This document shows, one piece after another, positions 9,960-23,827 of a DNA stretch of 64,000 nucleotides. The notes beneath the pieces are model-generated. The model did no database searches. It had not been told where the DNA came from and was given only the letters and a program-made list of their open reading frames with translations. Each line of letters opens with the position of its first letter. Positions within the stretch are counted from its first letter, which is position 1. This DNA is from Sipunculus nudus. Lineage: Eukaryota > Annelida > Sipuncula > Golfingiida > Sipunculidae. The stretch lies in assembly GCA_026874595.1 (NCBI GenBank), contig CM049309.1, positions 69,484,926-69,548,925 on the forward strand. The letters run 5' to 3'. A program made the translations under genes and the position numbers.

Positions 9960-12900
9960 CCTCAATGATCAGTTAATTGTTAATTTTTTTTATTGATATC
10001 ATGTTTTTCTTGTTGCAAAAGGTCACTAGGCTTATTTTTTGTTTGTTTCTAAGGTAGCATGATGTATCTATGTCATCAACAAGGTCACATGACTTCCATG
10101 AGGACACAGGTGCATTGAAATGGAGTGACTGTCTCACGCCATTGGTGCTTGTCATGTTGAACATATATATATAGAAAATACCCTTGAAAGGATACACTAT
10201 ACCTTGGCTGAAATTTTACCCCAGGTCCCTTAAAGCATATATGATGATTTCTGTGGGCGGTGTTCGCCAGGGATCCTATATCTAATGTTTTTGTTGTGAT
10301 CTGTTTCTTTGTCTAAGAGGTTTCATCATTGTATCATAAGACCTAAAAAAAAGGATGGGTTTCTTTTCTCAGAAATCAGTAAAGAGGGGTGAATTTTTAA
10401 TTACCTTTTTATTATAGGTTTTCGATTAAAACATTTTTGGCTTAACAGGTAAAAGCTCAACATAAATAAGGGAAATTGTATCAAAATTGTAGGCTTTATT
10501 TTCATAAAAGAAATGTCTTCACTTCTAGAGCTTTAAATTATAAACGTCTTTTGAAAATTAAAATAAAAAAAATGTGGATGGGGGGGGTGGCCGTCAGAAT
10601 TGATGCACAGTGCCTGGGAAACAACCTTTTTATGGCTTTATTTACATCTCTGAGCTTCAAAATGAGGAAATGTATTTTAAAAGGGAGTATGACTGGGAAA
10701 TACTCTTATATCCGTGGAGACAGAAATGTGTAGTTATTTCATGGATTCATAAATTCATTCTAGTTTTTTAAACTTGAGAGATTAAATCCTCAGTGAACTA
10801 ATCTCAGTATCTCAGAATCAAAACAAGCTTATAATAACTAATGACAGTTATTCAGCTTTAGTGTGAACACACTGTAAGGAATTGCAGCAAGGAGTCAATG
10901 TTTATAATAAAACAATCAACATGGAATGATTCCATAAAATAAGAATAGAACCTGCGCAAGCTATTGGAAAATTGTTCTGTAGTGATATCTGCGGGAATTT
11001 ATAATGTAACCACTGATATGTAAGGGTACAGGAGCCCTGCTATACAGTTTAATATTTTTGAAAATGAAACCCTTCACCTTGTGGTTGCGAGTATGGGATT
11101 TAATTTGGGAGTTTGTTAAAAAAATTTGCTGCAGTTTCAAATGGAAATTTGGTTTAAAAAAGAAATACAGTTACCCAGATCTATACATGGGCATATTATA
11201 CCTGAATCAAGTAGATGTCATGTTAAATGTGCAGATTTATTGCAAAGGTTCTTTTGGGGAAAAACTTCAAAATCTTAAATAATTAAAAATTTGTGGGTTA
11301 AGTACCATTAAGTCAGCAGTTGTAGGCAGACAGGAGGTTAATGAATGGGGTTCAGAGTATGTTATGACAGGTCACATGAAGAAAAAAAAACAGAAGTGAT
11401 TAACCCTCAAGATCCCAAGGCTTCCGTAATAATGTGATTAACAGATGAGAAAATGATGATAAGCCACTTCCTTCAAGAGTAATCATCATTACATTTAGGT
11501 CACACCAAAAACAATTGTTCTACTGAGTCACACATCCTATTTTTCACAGATCAGGTTTTTTTTGTGAATGAGTGCAAAACCCTTTGTATTAAAGCCAACT
11601 ATATTCTTACCTTATCTATAGAATTTATGTGTTTTCTGACTTACACTGAGTACATATTAATGAACTCTTGGATATTCCTGTAAGATTAGTCCTCATAATG
11701 CCTATGTAATGGATGTTTGAGCTTGTTTATCTACAAGCTGTGAGTAAACATGGCAGTGTTAACAAATGAAAAAAACATGTATTCTTAGGTGTTTGATTGC
11801 TTAAGTGCAGAATTTTAATGTACAGGTACCTTGAGGGCACCATGCAAATATAGCCAAAAATATTGATTTTACTCCCCATAGGGGCCCTGTAGGCTATGTG
11901 ATAGCTGCATAAATAATGCAATAGTTTCATTTCTTGAAGTTTTTTTGAAAACAGGTGAAATTTTCTGTTGTTCATACCATTTTGAAATTGTTGCACATTT
12001 TTGCATCCATCCTGTGAATTTACCAAACTTAAAGCTCATGTTTAGTTACCTATTCGTTCCTTATTTTTGTCCCTGAGCCCTTTGAACAGTGAATTTTTTG
12101 GTGTGGCCTGGAAAAAAAAATTTTGTAACTTTACAGCAATAAACATTCTTATGTACCAGAGGAGAATATTTTGAAATAATTGTGTAATTTAATGGATTTA
12201 GTCAATTTTCACAATCAAGTCAAAGGTTCGTCACATAAAGATTTGATGGTCATGCTCCTATCCAGTAGTGACACCTTGGGAGCATTAGTGAAACTACACT
12301 GTGGAACAGTCATTGATTATTTGTGTTAACATAGATCTGGCAGATGGGGGAACAGCCACTTTCAGATAGTTATAACCCCATCATAAAGAAGTACGTTCCT
12401 TTTCATTTCCTTAACACATCTCAGTATGGTCAACTTGCACTAATTTTGCTTCTTTAAAGTGCAGTTATTCTCATTGTGGTGGGTGGCCCCGAGACCCTCA
12501 TTATCCTGCCAATGGTATGATGACACAGCATCTCAGTTCTGGTTTCCATCCACATTTTCCCCTTGGGTGTCCTACACCTGTGTACTAGTTTTTTAAAAAA
12601 AAACAACCACATGATTTTCACAAAAAAATTTTTGATCTTACAGAAAATGGGTATTAAAGACAATTTAAAATTTAACTTTTCACTTATGACTGATTTTCAT
12701 TAGATTTAAATACAGTCAAGGGTCTATATCCAAGAAAAGTTTTTTTTTTTGGGGGGGGGGAAGTCACAGGGTTTTTGTTCAGATGAATGATTGTTCTGAT
12801 AAATGATTTTGCAGAATGCACCATGATTGCTAAGTACTGGATATTATCAGATGCTGACAGGCACAAATTATTTAAGCTATGCCAAGATAACCTTTTGGAG

Positions 12901-13690
12901 CAAATATGTTTGTTACATTTTCCATCAATTTTATCAACGATCAAGTCATATGAAATACATTAATGTTATTGCTTATTAGCTATTGTTAATTTATCTGCAT
13001 TATTTATCCCTGCTAATCTCTGTAAACTTGCTTGGAATTACACAATCTTTTATAACAAACTAAAGAATGTGGTTATTGTTTTAATTTTAGATAAAGTTTT
13101 AGTTCTCAGTTAAATTCAGTCATATGATTAATTTATATAAACAGTTTGGGATTAATGAAGCTATACTATACTTAGAGGTTGAGTGCTAGTCTTGATTTAA
13201 ATGAATTGTATGGCATTCATATTATGCTTTCAGTTAACACTGACAAAAATACTCTCTGTCTGTTTATCTGTCTGTCTTTGTGTATGTCAGTGAATCCTTT
13301 AGCAGTGTACAATAATAATTATGTGGCTGTTTTTTGCCCATTGTGGCATACTGCCAATTGTGGAGTGCTGAGCTAGAAGAAAATGGGTTAAAATTAATCT
13401 CCAACATGTGACAGTCTCAAATGTGGTATTTTTTGTATTTATATTGTACGTCTAGGTAAACTACATGAAGAAACTGTGTTGCACTTACAGTCAATATATA
13501 GAAAAATTGATAACACAACTTTCATGGTAAATGAGAGCTGAAAAGTCTATGCCCCCATTATCTTCAAGTTAGGGATGGGGGGGGGGAATTTCCCACATCA
13601 GGTTGTTCATATCACAATAGTTTTTGTATTCAACCAAGTGTATGTACCCCAGAAAAGGACAAGTGAATTTGTATGTGTCTCTCTGTCCAT
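9960..13690. other. Intronic sequence, no gene or element recognised
   Basis: This is mostly AT-rich single-copy-looking DNA with a T11-G10 run at 12740-12760 and a G-rich run near 13575. Open frames are 65-99 residues without family signatures. A stretch around 11717-11800 resembles the start of the duplicated block at 47.45 kb. Confidence 0.5.
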
Positions 13691-13691
13691 C

Positions 13692-15031
13692 TCTCAGCTC
13701 AGCTGACTATAAGTCATCTGAGCTGTAGTTGTGGTCCATTGTCCATCGTCTGTCTGTCCGTAGATGTGGCATGTTTTGAAACTGTAAGACTTAGGAATCC
13801 AAAATTCAGCATAATGTTAGATGTCCCCAAGATATCCTACCAAGCCGAAAACTGGGTCTTTGTGACTAAGTTCCTTTGAGAAATTAAGGAAAAACCTCAA
13901 TTTTTTATGAAAAACTATTTTCACACTTCAGGACTGCCTAATATCAAAACCCTCATATTTACCATAAATATTCCACATATAGCTCCTATGTACATGCCAG
14001 AAATTAGGTCTCTATTATATAATTTAAAAAAGTTATGGGCCCAAATATATTGCACTTTGTAAAAAAAACAGGAAAAATATTGGCTCACTTAACATAAAAA
14101 AATGTTAAAGCTAGGGATTTTTTTTCAGTAATATAACTTTAATTAAACAAAATTTAAGATCAAATATTAGATCAAAATCTTTTAAATTTTTTAAAATATC
14201 AGCAATAACATAAAATTTGTACCTAAAAATTTTACCTAAACATCATGGCACATATTTTTCTCGTAAGTATATTTAATTTATTTTTCACAGCGGGGATACA
14301 TGTGGATTTAAACTTTTTAAGAAATTATTTCCTTTTAAATAATGAAACAAAACATAATTCAACCCATCAGTAGGCATAATTTGGTAATATATGAAACAAA
14401 TCATGGATAAATAAAGATGCATGTGAATTCCCAAGTATTATTTTCATATATTTATTGCTTTGCAAATTTAAAAAATATATTTTATAAAAAAATGAAATAT
14501 GTCTGTGTGCATAATGTGATGTTACCTGACTAAATTTAGTAAAAATGTTGATGCAATTTAGATTTGTGAATCAGTTTTATTATACAGATATATATAATAT
14601 ACTGTAAATATAAAGTAAAATTTATAAACTTAAAAAAAATTACTCAACAAAAGAAAAAATAGGATCTAATGCAAATATTTGTTCATTATTTTCCTGTCTC
14701 AGTTGAATGGAAATTAAATTTATTTGCTTTTTTTCCATCTCTTTGCCTGTTTTTAAATATTTAAAGATAATTTCATTTTAATTAAATTTTATCCTTTACA
14801 TATATGCAGAGGTGCTGTAACTCCGACCAGTCCCTGTAAGCACCATTGAATTTATTTCTCGTATTCTGTATTTATATCCAAAGGTGTTGTAACTCTCCCT
14901 CCCCCCCAGTCATTGAGCCCTAGTTCCTGAGCACTTAGGATAGTATTTTTATTGCAGCTTCAAAAAATCTATGGTGATGCAGTTATAACTGTCACAATCG
15001 GCTGAGTGCCGTGACCCATGGGTCCCTTGTT
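13692..15031 (+). mobile_element. Helentron-like tandem-core element, tail CTTGTT
   Basis: The head AGCTCAGCTGACTATAAGTC...CTGAGCT (13696-13724) forms a stem-loop and is followed by GTCCATCGTCTGTCTGTCC. The tail has GGCTGAGTGCCGTGACCC with the perfect palindrome GACCCATGGGTC (15013-15024), then CTTGTT (15026-15031). The core shares long phrases with 1640-2560. The same head recurs at 23.8, 24.8, 48.0, 50.3 and 50.8 kb. Confidence 0.65.
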
Positions 15032-15041
15032 CATGCACAAA

Positions 15042-15530
15042 AGGCCTGCCAAATCACTTTTTTAAAAAAATCACATTTTTTTTTTAGGATTTCCTGAAAA
15101 TTATGCTAATCACTCTTTTTTCACTCTTTTTTTTTGGCAGCACTCTTTTGCCTCTTTTTTTTTTTGTGTGAAAGAATTCCTGTATATTCTATTTCTTTAC
15201 TGCTTTCATGGTCCAGTAAGAACAAGAATGGGACCTTTCACAATTTTTATGTATGCATATGTCTTAGAATGTGTCACAACATGAGGAATATGCCCTTATC
15301 TGCATGCAGGGGAATGTTCGCCATGTATGTTTCTGATTTTGGGAACGATATGCCTCAATATATAAACACAATTGTGGTTTGTGAAGTACATGTTTTTTTT
15401 CAGTCTGTGATAAAAAAATGGGGGAATTGACACTTCTTTTACTCTTTTTTCACTTTTTTTTCAAAGAAGTTTATTCTTTTATTATCAGACCACTTACTCT
15501 TTTTTTCAGTCATTCACCTTTGACAGGCCT
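15042..15530. mobile_element. Small MITE-like element with AGGCCTGYCAAA ends
   Basis: AGGCCTGCCAAA (15042-15053) and TTTGACAGGCCT (15519-15530) are inverted with 11 of 12 matches. The interior is enriched in CACTCTTTTTT near both ends. No target duplication is evident. It sits 10 bp after the previous element. Confidence 0.35.
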
Positions 15531-15733
15531 GCGTGACAGCTTATTAAGGAATCATGTCATGGCCATTTAAATTGTATTTTTGCCATTATGTCTATAAACT
15601 GTTATATGAGGGTGTGTGTCATGTGATTATCTATGATTTATATTGGTCTGCTGAAAAAATTACAGGTAAATTGCTCTGTCAGGTAAGATATTGAATATTT
15701 GCAGGGATAGTCAGGACATCATTTTTGCAAGTA

Positions 15734-16542
15734 CGGTAAAGCTTGTTATAACAGGGTCCGTTACAATGGAAGACTCGAGTTTTGAACAAATCTCTAGGGA
15801 GTGATTGAGTGATAGTTAAAATTGGCTTCAATATAATGGAAAACTTGAGTTCTGGATCCTAGCGGACTTACATGAAACAAACTGAACATTGCTCCTATAC
15901 TCATAATCGTTATAAAGAACTGGACTGACGGCAGTCAGGTCCAAGTTTCCCTAATTGTTTGATCTTTTGTGAAACCCAGCCGCCAATGACAAGCTTATTA
16001 ACACTACACATATGAAAGGGCAGGTTTTCACACACAGGCCATAGTTGAATGGTTATGTCACTGCACTGTTTACTCCCAATCTTGGTTAACTACTTGAGTA
16101 TTTGATTGTTTGTATCATTTACATGCGTACACTACTCAGGGTACAGCAAATTCCTTATCAATGATCATCATAGGAAAACAGTTGTGACATGTTTTTCCAA
16201 ACATATATAGATAAAAGCCGAGGACTGCATAAATAATGGACAGAATATGCAACAAATACATTCCAGGCCTGCCAAAGTTAAATGCTCGAAAAAAGTCATT
16301 TAACAAAAGGTTTAAAGCAGTGATCATTCATTTTTGGGGTTATTTTTTATACAAGGGTTGTAAATGATGAGAGCATTAATTATTACAAAGGCGATGTCAA
16401 ATTGGAAACCGGCAGAATGCCAATGAACTTCTTAAGTAGATATAAACCCAGTTAACATTCCCCTAATTTATTGCTATGGAAATTCAATACAACAAACTAA
16501 TTCCCATTGAACAAACGGGATTATTATAACAAGACTTGACTG
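15734..16542. mobile_element. pogo/Tigger-like (Tc1/mariner superfamily) non-autonomous element
   Basis: The left end CGGTAAAGCTTGTTATAAC is inverted against the right end TTATAACAAGACTTGACTG, with one indel and a few mismatches. Both ends are flanked by TA (15732-15733 and 16543-16544), the target duplication expected for this superfamily. Ends reading CAGTCAAG...CTTGTTATAA are typical of pogo/Tigger-like elements. The interior has repeated 'TTCAATATAATGGAAAACTTGAG'-like phrases but no transposase frame. Confidence 0.55.
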
Positions 16543-16544
16543 TA

Positions 16545-19095
16545 CATATACATATATTCCCCATTACATTTAATATTATACAGTTTATAACTGCTTCATT
16601 CTTAAAGGTAGTCTGTTTGAAAGTTTCCAAATGTTGTATTCACTTGTTATTAATATATCACACTGGTAATAAACATCCATGTTTAAAAAAACCAACTGAA
16701 ATGTAGAATCAACTGTTATTATATTTTTTACAAAAACAAAATTATACTGAAATTTTATAGTTTCCACTTGTTATTAATATATCAACAGGTAAAAGACTTG
16801 TTCTTTAATTTAAATGGAACATTCATAATTTAAAAAAAAAAACATGCAATATAAAAAACATTTTCTGATGTGAGCTTGAGTTCTTAAATTATTTTAAATA
16901 TGTCCTGAAGCATATCTGCAGCGTCTTTAGATTTAAATTTATCTCCGATTAATGAGGTTATTAAAGGAAATAGGTGCTTTTTAATACATTAAAAGCTCAG
17001 ACTTTATTAGCCCTGTCATTGTTGTGGATGTTCTACTTGATGTGACTGTTTACTAATGGTAGATAAACTTAGTTACATGTAAAGCACATGTTCGATTAAA
17101 TCTGACACAAGATTCATTTACTGAAGCACACTAGATTAGGATAGCGCCAGGGAGTCTGGAACACATTTAACCAGCCAAATATGATGATCATCCTTGGCTT
17201 GATGCATGCAACCACTTGTGAAAACTTGATTTATGATTGCTAAATGATCCTGTATGCCTGCTTTTTTTAACATTTTCATCCCAAAGTTCAAGTCACTTGA
17301 ATAAATCTGTATGGTAATTTGATGGGATGCATTATTTGACATGACACTCGAGATCGCAAAAAAGTTTCTCGAAGATGGCCTCTCAAACATGATGGGATTT
17401 TTCTTGATTTTTCCCGGACGAGCGTGGACAGCAGCAATATGATGTAAGGGCCTAGAGTTCATGGTGATGAAATCATATGTCAGTCTCACATTCTATTAGG
17501 CAGGAGAATTTTCAATTACATAAAGCCAATGGGCTTTATGATTTCATTACTTGACAAACAGGGACGTCATCCCTGGTCGCCATCAAAAGCCAAACCAGCT
17601 GGGGATGGATAGCCGCCACCACTTCAGATGTAAACTCATATACTCGGCCAAATGGAATTACAGGGCATGAAGGCTTGAAACGGCCCTGGGGTGTTTTCCA
17701 GCCTGGTTTATGTTTCACTTTTGTTGAATTATTGACAGAATTTTGTTAATTGAGGATGCAGCTATAGAAACCACTGTCAGCCTCCAATGCACGGGTAACA
17801 AATGCCTGTCTCGATCCCCGCCTGCCTCACCACTTTCTTTTGGCTCAACCAAATTCAGACACCATTGACTCTTGGTTAATTAACGATTTCTGTAGCTTTA
17901 TTACCCACTTGTCACCTTGGATATGATTAATATTTATTTACTACTTGGGCTCATGTTCCTGGAATGAACACATAGTAATTTGCATCTGACGGATGAAATC
18001 GCCCCAATGACTTTTGTGGTAGCCACTGCCACCAGGAAATAACTTTACCTTTAATGCAGGGCTTGTGCTTCTATAGCTGATGTATTACCTCGACTTCCTT
18101 GTAAACACAATATATTTTCATGCACTGCTTTTCTTGGACTGACTTTTCTCAAGTTTACGATGGAACAAACACCATGTGATGTGAAGCATATGAAATTTCA
18201 TTTATGATTTGTGAAAACACAGCCTGCCAAAATCTCCAGCATATTTGATTTAAAGTGCAAGTATTTCTAGAAAAACAAATGTCCCCCTATTGAGTTAGAA
18301 AGCTAGTTTGTTAAGAGATGTTTGGTGGTTTTCCACTCTCCTCCATTTGGTATAATCAGGCAAAAAACAAGTTAATTTAAGACTGTACGGTCTGAGAAGG
18401 AGGTTACTTTTTCACCCATGTCTGTTGTTTATGTTTGCTGGAATCTTGTATTTGACAAGCATACCTGTCAGTTCATATAAGTATCTTTTTGCATGTCTGT
18501 CTGGTCTCTACAGGTATTGATATTTGCACCAATGATTTTGAAAATTTTACCAGAGATAGATATGAGGAAAGCCTCAAAACCAATGCTTTATCCATCAGAA
18601 TCAGAGCATGAATGATGGCGGGTGCTCACTGCCAGTGCTGACACTCAAGGTCACAAAAATGTTTCTCAAAGGGCGTGACACAAGTGTTAGGAAGCATTTT
18701 GGATGTGCTCACATCCATTGACTTAACCAAGATAAGGTTTGGGTCTCTGTTTGAATAAGTCAGAACATAAAGAGGACCATTGCTCCGATTTGTCTTCATG
18801 ACCTTTTATGACCTCTCTCAAAAATTTTTTTATTAACTTGTGAACTAATGTGGGATGATGGTTGTTTTTACACACTGTTTTTGCCAGTTTGTGTGATAAG
18901 CATAGCTGGTCTCTACAGGTGGAAGCAGTAATGCCAACCTTTGTCAATTATTTCAATCATACCAGTAAATTTAGTGATTAGGATTTCCCAAACTGGCCCA
19001 ATTAAGGAGGAACTCACAATTTAAACCCTATCTAAGATGTGTTAAGTTAGTTTCAACATTAAAAAGGAAAACGCTACCTCTGCTACATATACTCT
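16545..19095. other. Intronic sequence, no gene or element recognised
   Basis: 17.1-18.0 kb is less AT-rich than its surroundings. It holds a 117-residue minus-strand frame (17136-17489) without recognisable motif and a perfect 9-bp stem-loop at 17519-17540 (CATAAAGCC-AATG-GGCTTTATG). The phrase TGGTCTCTACAGGT occurs twice (near 18502 and 18908). Confidence 0.5.
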
Positions 19096-19099
19096 AAAT

Positions 19100-19234
19100 A
19101 CATATATATATATATGTATATATATGTATATATATGTATATATATATATATATATATATAATGTAATATATATCAAACAGTCCGAGAGTTTAGCTCATAT
19201 TCGATTTGTGACGCAAGGTAATGAACCTATTTTA

Positions 19235-19304
<70 letters not shown>
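19100..19304. repeat. TA / TATATG microsatellite
   Basis: TATATG-interspersed TA repeats occupy about 19101-19160. After a short unique spacer, an almost pure TA run of more than 60 bp covers about 19238-19304. Confidence 0.95.
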
Positions 19305-19306
<2 letters not shown>

Positions 19307-20770
19307 ATTTCTTCACATATTCAAATTGGCATCAATGTGCACTGAACACTACTGAGCAATTGTGTATCCAAAATATGATTTGAGCCTAATGGGACCACAA
19401 GAGGTAGCCCTTGTACCACATAGATCATGTTTTGTGTGTACATCTGGCTGTACAAAGGACATGACTAATTAGTTTAAGTGATCTTTAATGTCTACAGACC
19501 TGTGTCTTCTGTTGTTGGCATGGACTTAGTATTATATATAGCTTTACAAAGCACGCAAGTTTGTCATTTGAAAGTCATGCATAATGAACTACACACGCAT
19601 CTTCTATGTAAATCTCAAGATTACAAGGAAAGAAGACCCGGCTTTGGTCTTTGGTGGGCAGATTTTTATTTGGTTGTGTTTTATGCAGATGAATGAAAGG
19701 ATTCTAATTCACTTTACTCGCCGTTTAAATGTCAAGGCTTAGCTAAAAGAAGCGTCGTCTGAAGATGGTGCATGCTCACATTCTGGCTGCAGTCATTTGG
19801 ACAGAACTCATGTTTCAATTGCTACATACCGACCATCTGCTCCTGATGAGGCTTTTGTTCTGGAATGAAAAGCACGCTAAGATGTTTCATGGGCTGGAAA
19901 GTCATCTGAAAAGCAACAGCAGACATACCCATCCCTCCAGTGTCACACCGGTGTAACAGAATATTGTCCTACTATAAAAATATCAATGAATTTTCATCCT
20001 CTCTTCTTACTCTGGGAGCTAATTTACTTTTTTACTTTGCTAACTTGTTTAGTTAGAAACCTTCAGAGTTGTGCAGGTCTTCTTTAATTACAAATGGGGT
20101 TTATCATTTCAGGCAAGTTATTTTCAATTTAGTTTTTTGTGCACAACCTTGTTAGCTTGTTGTACAGTTGAATGAACACCAACCTCTTTGGTAAATGAAA
20201 CAGATGTACAGATACAAGTTTAACAAAATAAAACGCTGTTTAACGGAAATAATTTTGTCCTTTGCATGACCCAGAAGCATCAGTTTACCCAATACAATTT
20301 AATTAATTTGAAGAATTGCTTTTGAATTTTATGTTGGTTGGCATGGATCAAATTTTAAAAAAAATCAAAGAACTCCCATGATAAAAACTCTTTGTAGGAA
20401 TTATTTTTATTTTTTTCAGTGTAATCCCACCAGCTCAACTGAACAGTTGCTATAAATATAATAAATGATTTTTAGTCTGTCTAGTCATCCAGATTTTAGT
20501 CAGTAAAGTTTTGTAAATATTACAGAGGAACACCTGGGATTCAAGCCTTGTTTGTCCATTTTAAATTGGTCTGTATGTAATTTTTCCAGGTTTTCAAAAA
20601 TCCAGTCTAGAGTCTACTGTAAAATTGCCATTATCATAAACATCTAATACACAGATTGTAAAAATTTGACAAAGCAAGTTTAAATGTCAACTATCAGACA
20701 AACCTCAGTTTTTGGTAAGGCCACAAAATATTTTATCAGAAATTGTCCACTCAAATAAATGCCTTTTTTA
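19305..20770. other. Intronic sequence, no gene or element recognised
   Basis: Short frames at 19478-19696 and 19765-19956 have no family signature and no splice or promoter context. Confidence 0.5.
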
Positions 20771-23697
20771 GCGAACCTGTGAGCTTATGCGATGGTGCGG
20801 CGGCGTCCGTAGCGTGTCGTGCGTCCTACGTCGTGCGTCATGCGTCGTCTGTAAGTTAACCATAGCCATCTCAAAAACGGCAGGAGCTAGCATCACGAAA
20901 TTTTTTGCAAATAATCAGTCATCCAAAAAACTATATCGGATTTGTTTATTTTTTTTCAAATTACATTTTCGTAGATTTTATTGGGAAAAAGCTAAAAAAG
21001 TTTTAAAATTTTCTTTTCCGAAATTGTCTAGCCAAATTGTCCAAATATTTCACAGAAATGATCCCTGGAACAATTTTCTCAAGTTTTAGTTCGAATGGTT
21101 CCAGTTCGGAGATTTTTTGGCCAAGTTACAGGAGGTTGAACTTTGTTAACTGTGCAAAAAAGCATATTAAAATTTAAATCTCAGAAACGGCTGGAGCTAT
21201 CATCACCAAATTTTATAACAATATTGGTCACATGAGTCATATAAAAAAATTGAGGTATTGGTGGCGCCACCTGCATCGGCCTTTTTTGTACAGGGTCATT
21301 AATGCCTGTATCATACTGACGGCTACAAAAAACTTCTTCTCTGAAACCATATGGCCAAAATGTTTAATATCGCACAGAAATGATCCTAGGGTAGTGCTTT
21401 CTGAAGTTTGTTCAAATGGTCTCAGTTCAGTGACTTTTGGCTGAGTTATGGGAAGCTGAATTTAGTCATATGCTGTAACAGCCCATTTTAGCTCAGTGGC
21501 TACAAAGATCTTCTCCTCAAAAACCACTGGGTCAAATTCTTAAATCTCACACATTAATTATCCTTAGATGTTGATTATTCAAGTTTGTTCAAATGGTTTT
21601 GGTTCAGTGATTTTTGGCTGAGTTATGGGAAGCTTAACTTAGCCATTTTGCTGTATTTTCCAACGTTTTTTGACTGATGCCACTGAGGCCAATTTGTTTA
21701 ATATTTTACAAGAATAATCCCCTGAATAATTCTTATGATAATTGTCTTTTATGGTTCCAAAGAATGAATTTTGGCTGAATTATAAAGATTGAATTGAGTC
21801 ATTTTACCATATATGTTAGCTGTAGGAAGCAGACACATCTAGCCTGGCACTAGTGTATCAGCATTTATTACATCATGCCTCTAGACATTTAAATTTCAGG
21901 TTATCAATGGTTAATATTGACAAGAATGTTTATCAAAAGCTTTAAAAATTGTAGATTTGATTTGTGAATGGTCCAGCCAAATTGTTCAATATTTTACATA
22001 AATGATCCCAGAGGCAAGCCCTCTAAAGTTTGTTCAAATGGTTTGCATTTGATGAATTTTAGTGAAATTTCACAAATTTGAACAGTCATTTGGCCAAGTA
22101 AGCATACTGACAAAGTACTCTCAGAAATGACAGAAGCTAGCATTACCAGGTATTGTGCAAATGTTGATCACATGACTCATATTTGAAGTTTCAGATTTTT
22201 TGGTGCCACCTACATTGACCTGTTTTTTATAGTTAAAAAAACTCATAATTTTAGCCTCTTTCAGCTTAATGATGAAACTGTCAAGTTGAATTGTTCAATT
22301 TTTCAAAATAATTATCCTAGGACATGGTCCTTTCAATCATATCAGAATATACTGAGTTTGTTGATTTTTGGTCGAGTTGTGAAAAGCGTAAGTTGGTCTT
22401 ATGGCCATTATTATGTCTTTTTCAAACTGAGGACTACAATAGTGTTTTTCTACAAAATTATTGTTTCAATTATATCTTCTGTACCATTGCACAAAAATTA
22501 TTCTTAGGTGGCCTTTGTTCAAGTTTACTAGAATGATATTTGGCAGAACTATTGGACCTTTCACAATGAAAGTACTGCATCTTTTATTATTCTAGATATT
22601 TTGATAAAAAGTTTATGAATATGTAGGCTTGAAAAAAAAAACATTTTAGCCAAAGTCTTTCAGTATGTGTAAACAGATAAACCAACAGGCCAAGATTGAA
22701 TCCGTATCATTAAATAGGTTGAGAAACTGCCAACTGTTTCAGCTTTGGCAACAGATCAAGAGTTCATTGAGTGCAGTTAGATATAGGTCAAGAGTTCAAT
22801 CAGTGCAGTCAAGCACAAGGCATGTGATCACTTCATGGGTGACATGTGAACACCTCATGGGCACCATGTGATCACATCATGGATGTCAAGCCCCTCAGGG
22901 CAGGGCCCCTGCATAAGTATATGCAATGGTGTGGCTACTATTTCAGATTTGGCAACAGGCTTGAGGTCAGTCTGGATCTATTTATAGCTTTGGCAGACTG
23001 CCAACTGTATCAGATTAGGCAACAGGTCAAGAGTTCACTCAGTGCAACCAGGTATGGGTCAGGAGTTTACTCAGTGCAGTAGCTGCATTCTATTTATAGC
23101 TTTGGCAGACTGCCAACTGTGTCAGATTATGCAACAGGTCAAGAGTTCACTCAGTGCAGCCAGGTACAGGTCAAAAGTTCACTCAGTCTAGCCAGGTGCA
23201 GGTCATTAGTTCACTCAGTGCAGTAGCCTGAGCAAGCAATTTGTCACAGTTCACTCGGGGCAACAGCCTTTCTCTCCTAAGCCTGGTCAGCCCCATGCAT
23301 CAGACTCATGATAAGTTTGATGTACTGGCCTAATATTTTGACCTGTCTATGTATCTTTGATGGCTTTCTGGCTCACAAGACAGGTGTCGCCATCTACAAT
23401 GACTTTTGCACAGTGTGTGTCCCTGCGTTTTTCTCAGGAGGGGTTTGATATATCAGTCTGATATTGGGCATTTGTATATATCTCTGATAGTTTCGTTGTA
23501 TACAAGACTAGTGGTGCCAGCTACAATCTTTTTAGTGTTGTGTGCACCCATGCCAGAATTTCAGCAGTGATGTTTGTGTAAATGTTTCTTTTCAAAATGT
23601 TAAGTACTTGCATTGTTCATATGCATGAAAAGTAATGGTCCAGAATTGAAGCATTATACCTGGTGCACAGGTTCGCATTAGGCCTGTAGGCCTTGTT
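20771..23697 (+). mobile_element. Helentron-like tandem-core element (family B)
   Basis: GCGAACCTGTG (20771-20781) and CACAGGTTCGC (23666-23676) are perfect inverted subterminal repeats. The tail ends with a hairpin, AGGCCT-GT-AGGCCT (23680-23693), then TGTTTTT. Just inside the head is a CpG-rich stretch (20787-20850, GCGGCGTCCGTAGCG and similar). The first core part repeats phrases such as CTCAGAAACGGC(T/A)GGAGCTA and GTTCAAATGGT...GAGTTATGGGAAGCT. It carries GGTGGCGCCACC at 21260-21271 and decayed versions near 22200 and 23385. A second tandem type at 22660-23260 repeats GGTCAAGAGTTCACTCAGTG. No transposition gene is present. Confidence 0.7.
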
Positions 23698-23827
23698 TTT
23701 AGATAATCAGTGATGGCCAACAGTTAATACTATGAATACAAACTGTAAGAAATTGACATGGAGTAATAAATAATTCATATTACAGTTTGTTTTAAGGCCA
23801 CGCCAGAAACAAGGCTTCTCCTCTGTT

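Noticed and set aside
19124-19345. Frame of alternating Ile-Tyr
   Set aside because: It is a translation of the TA microsatellite.
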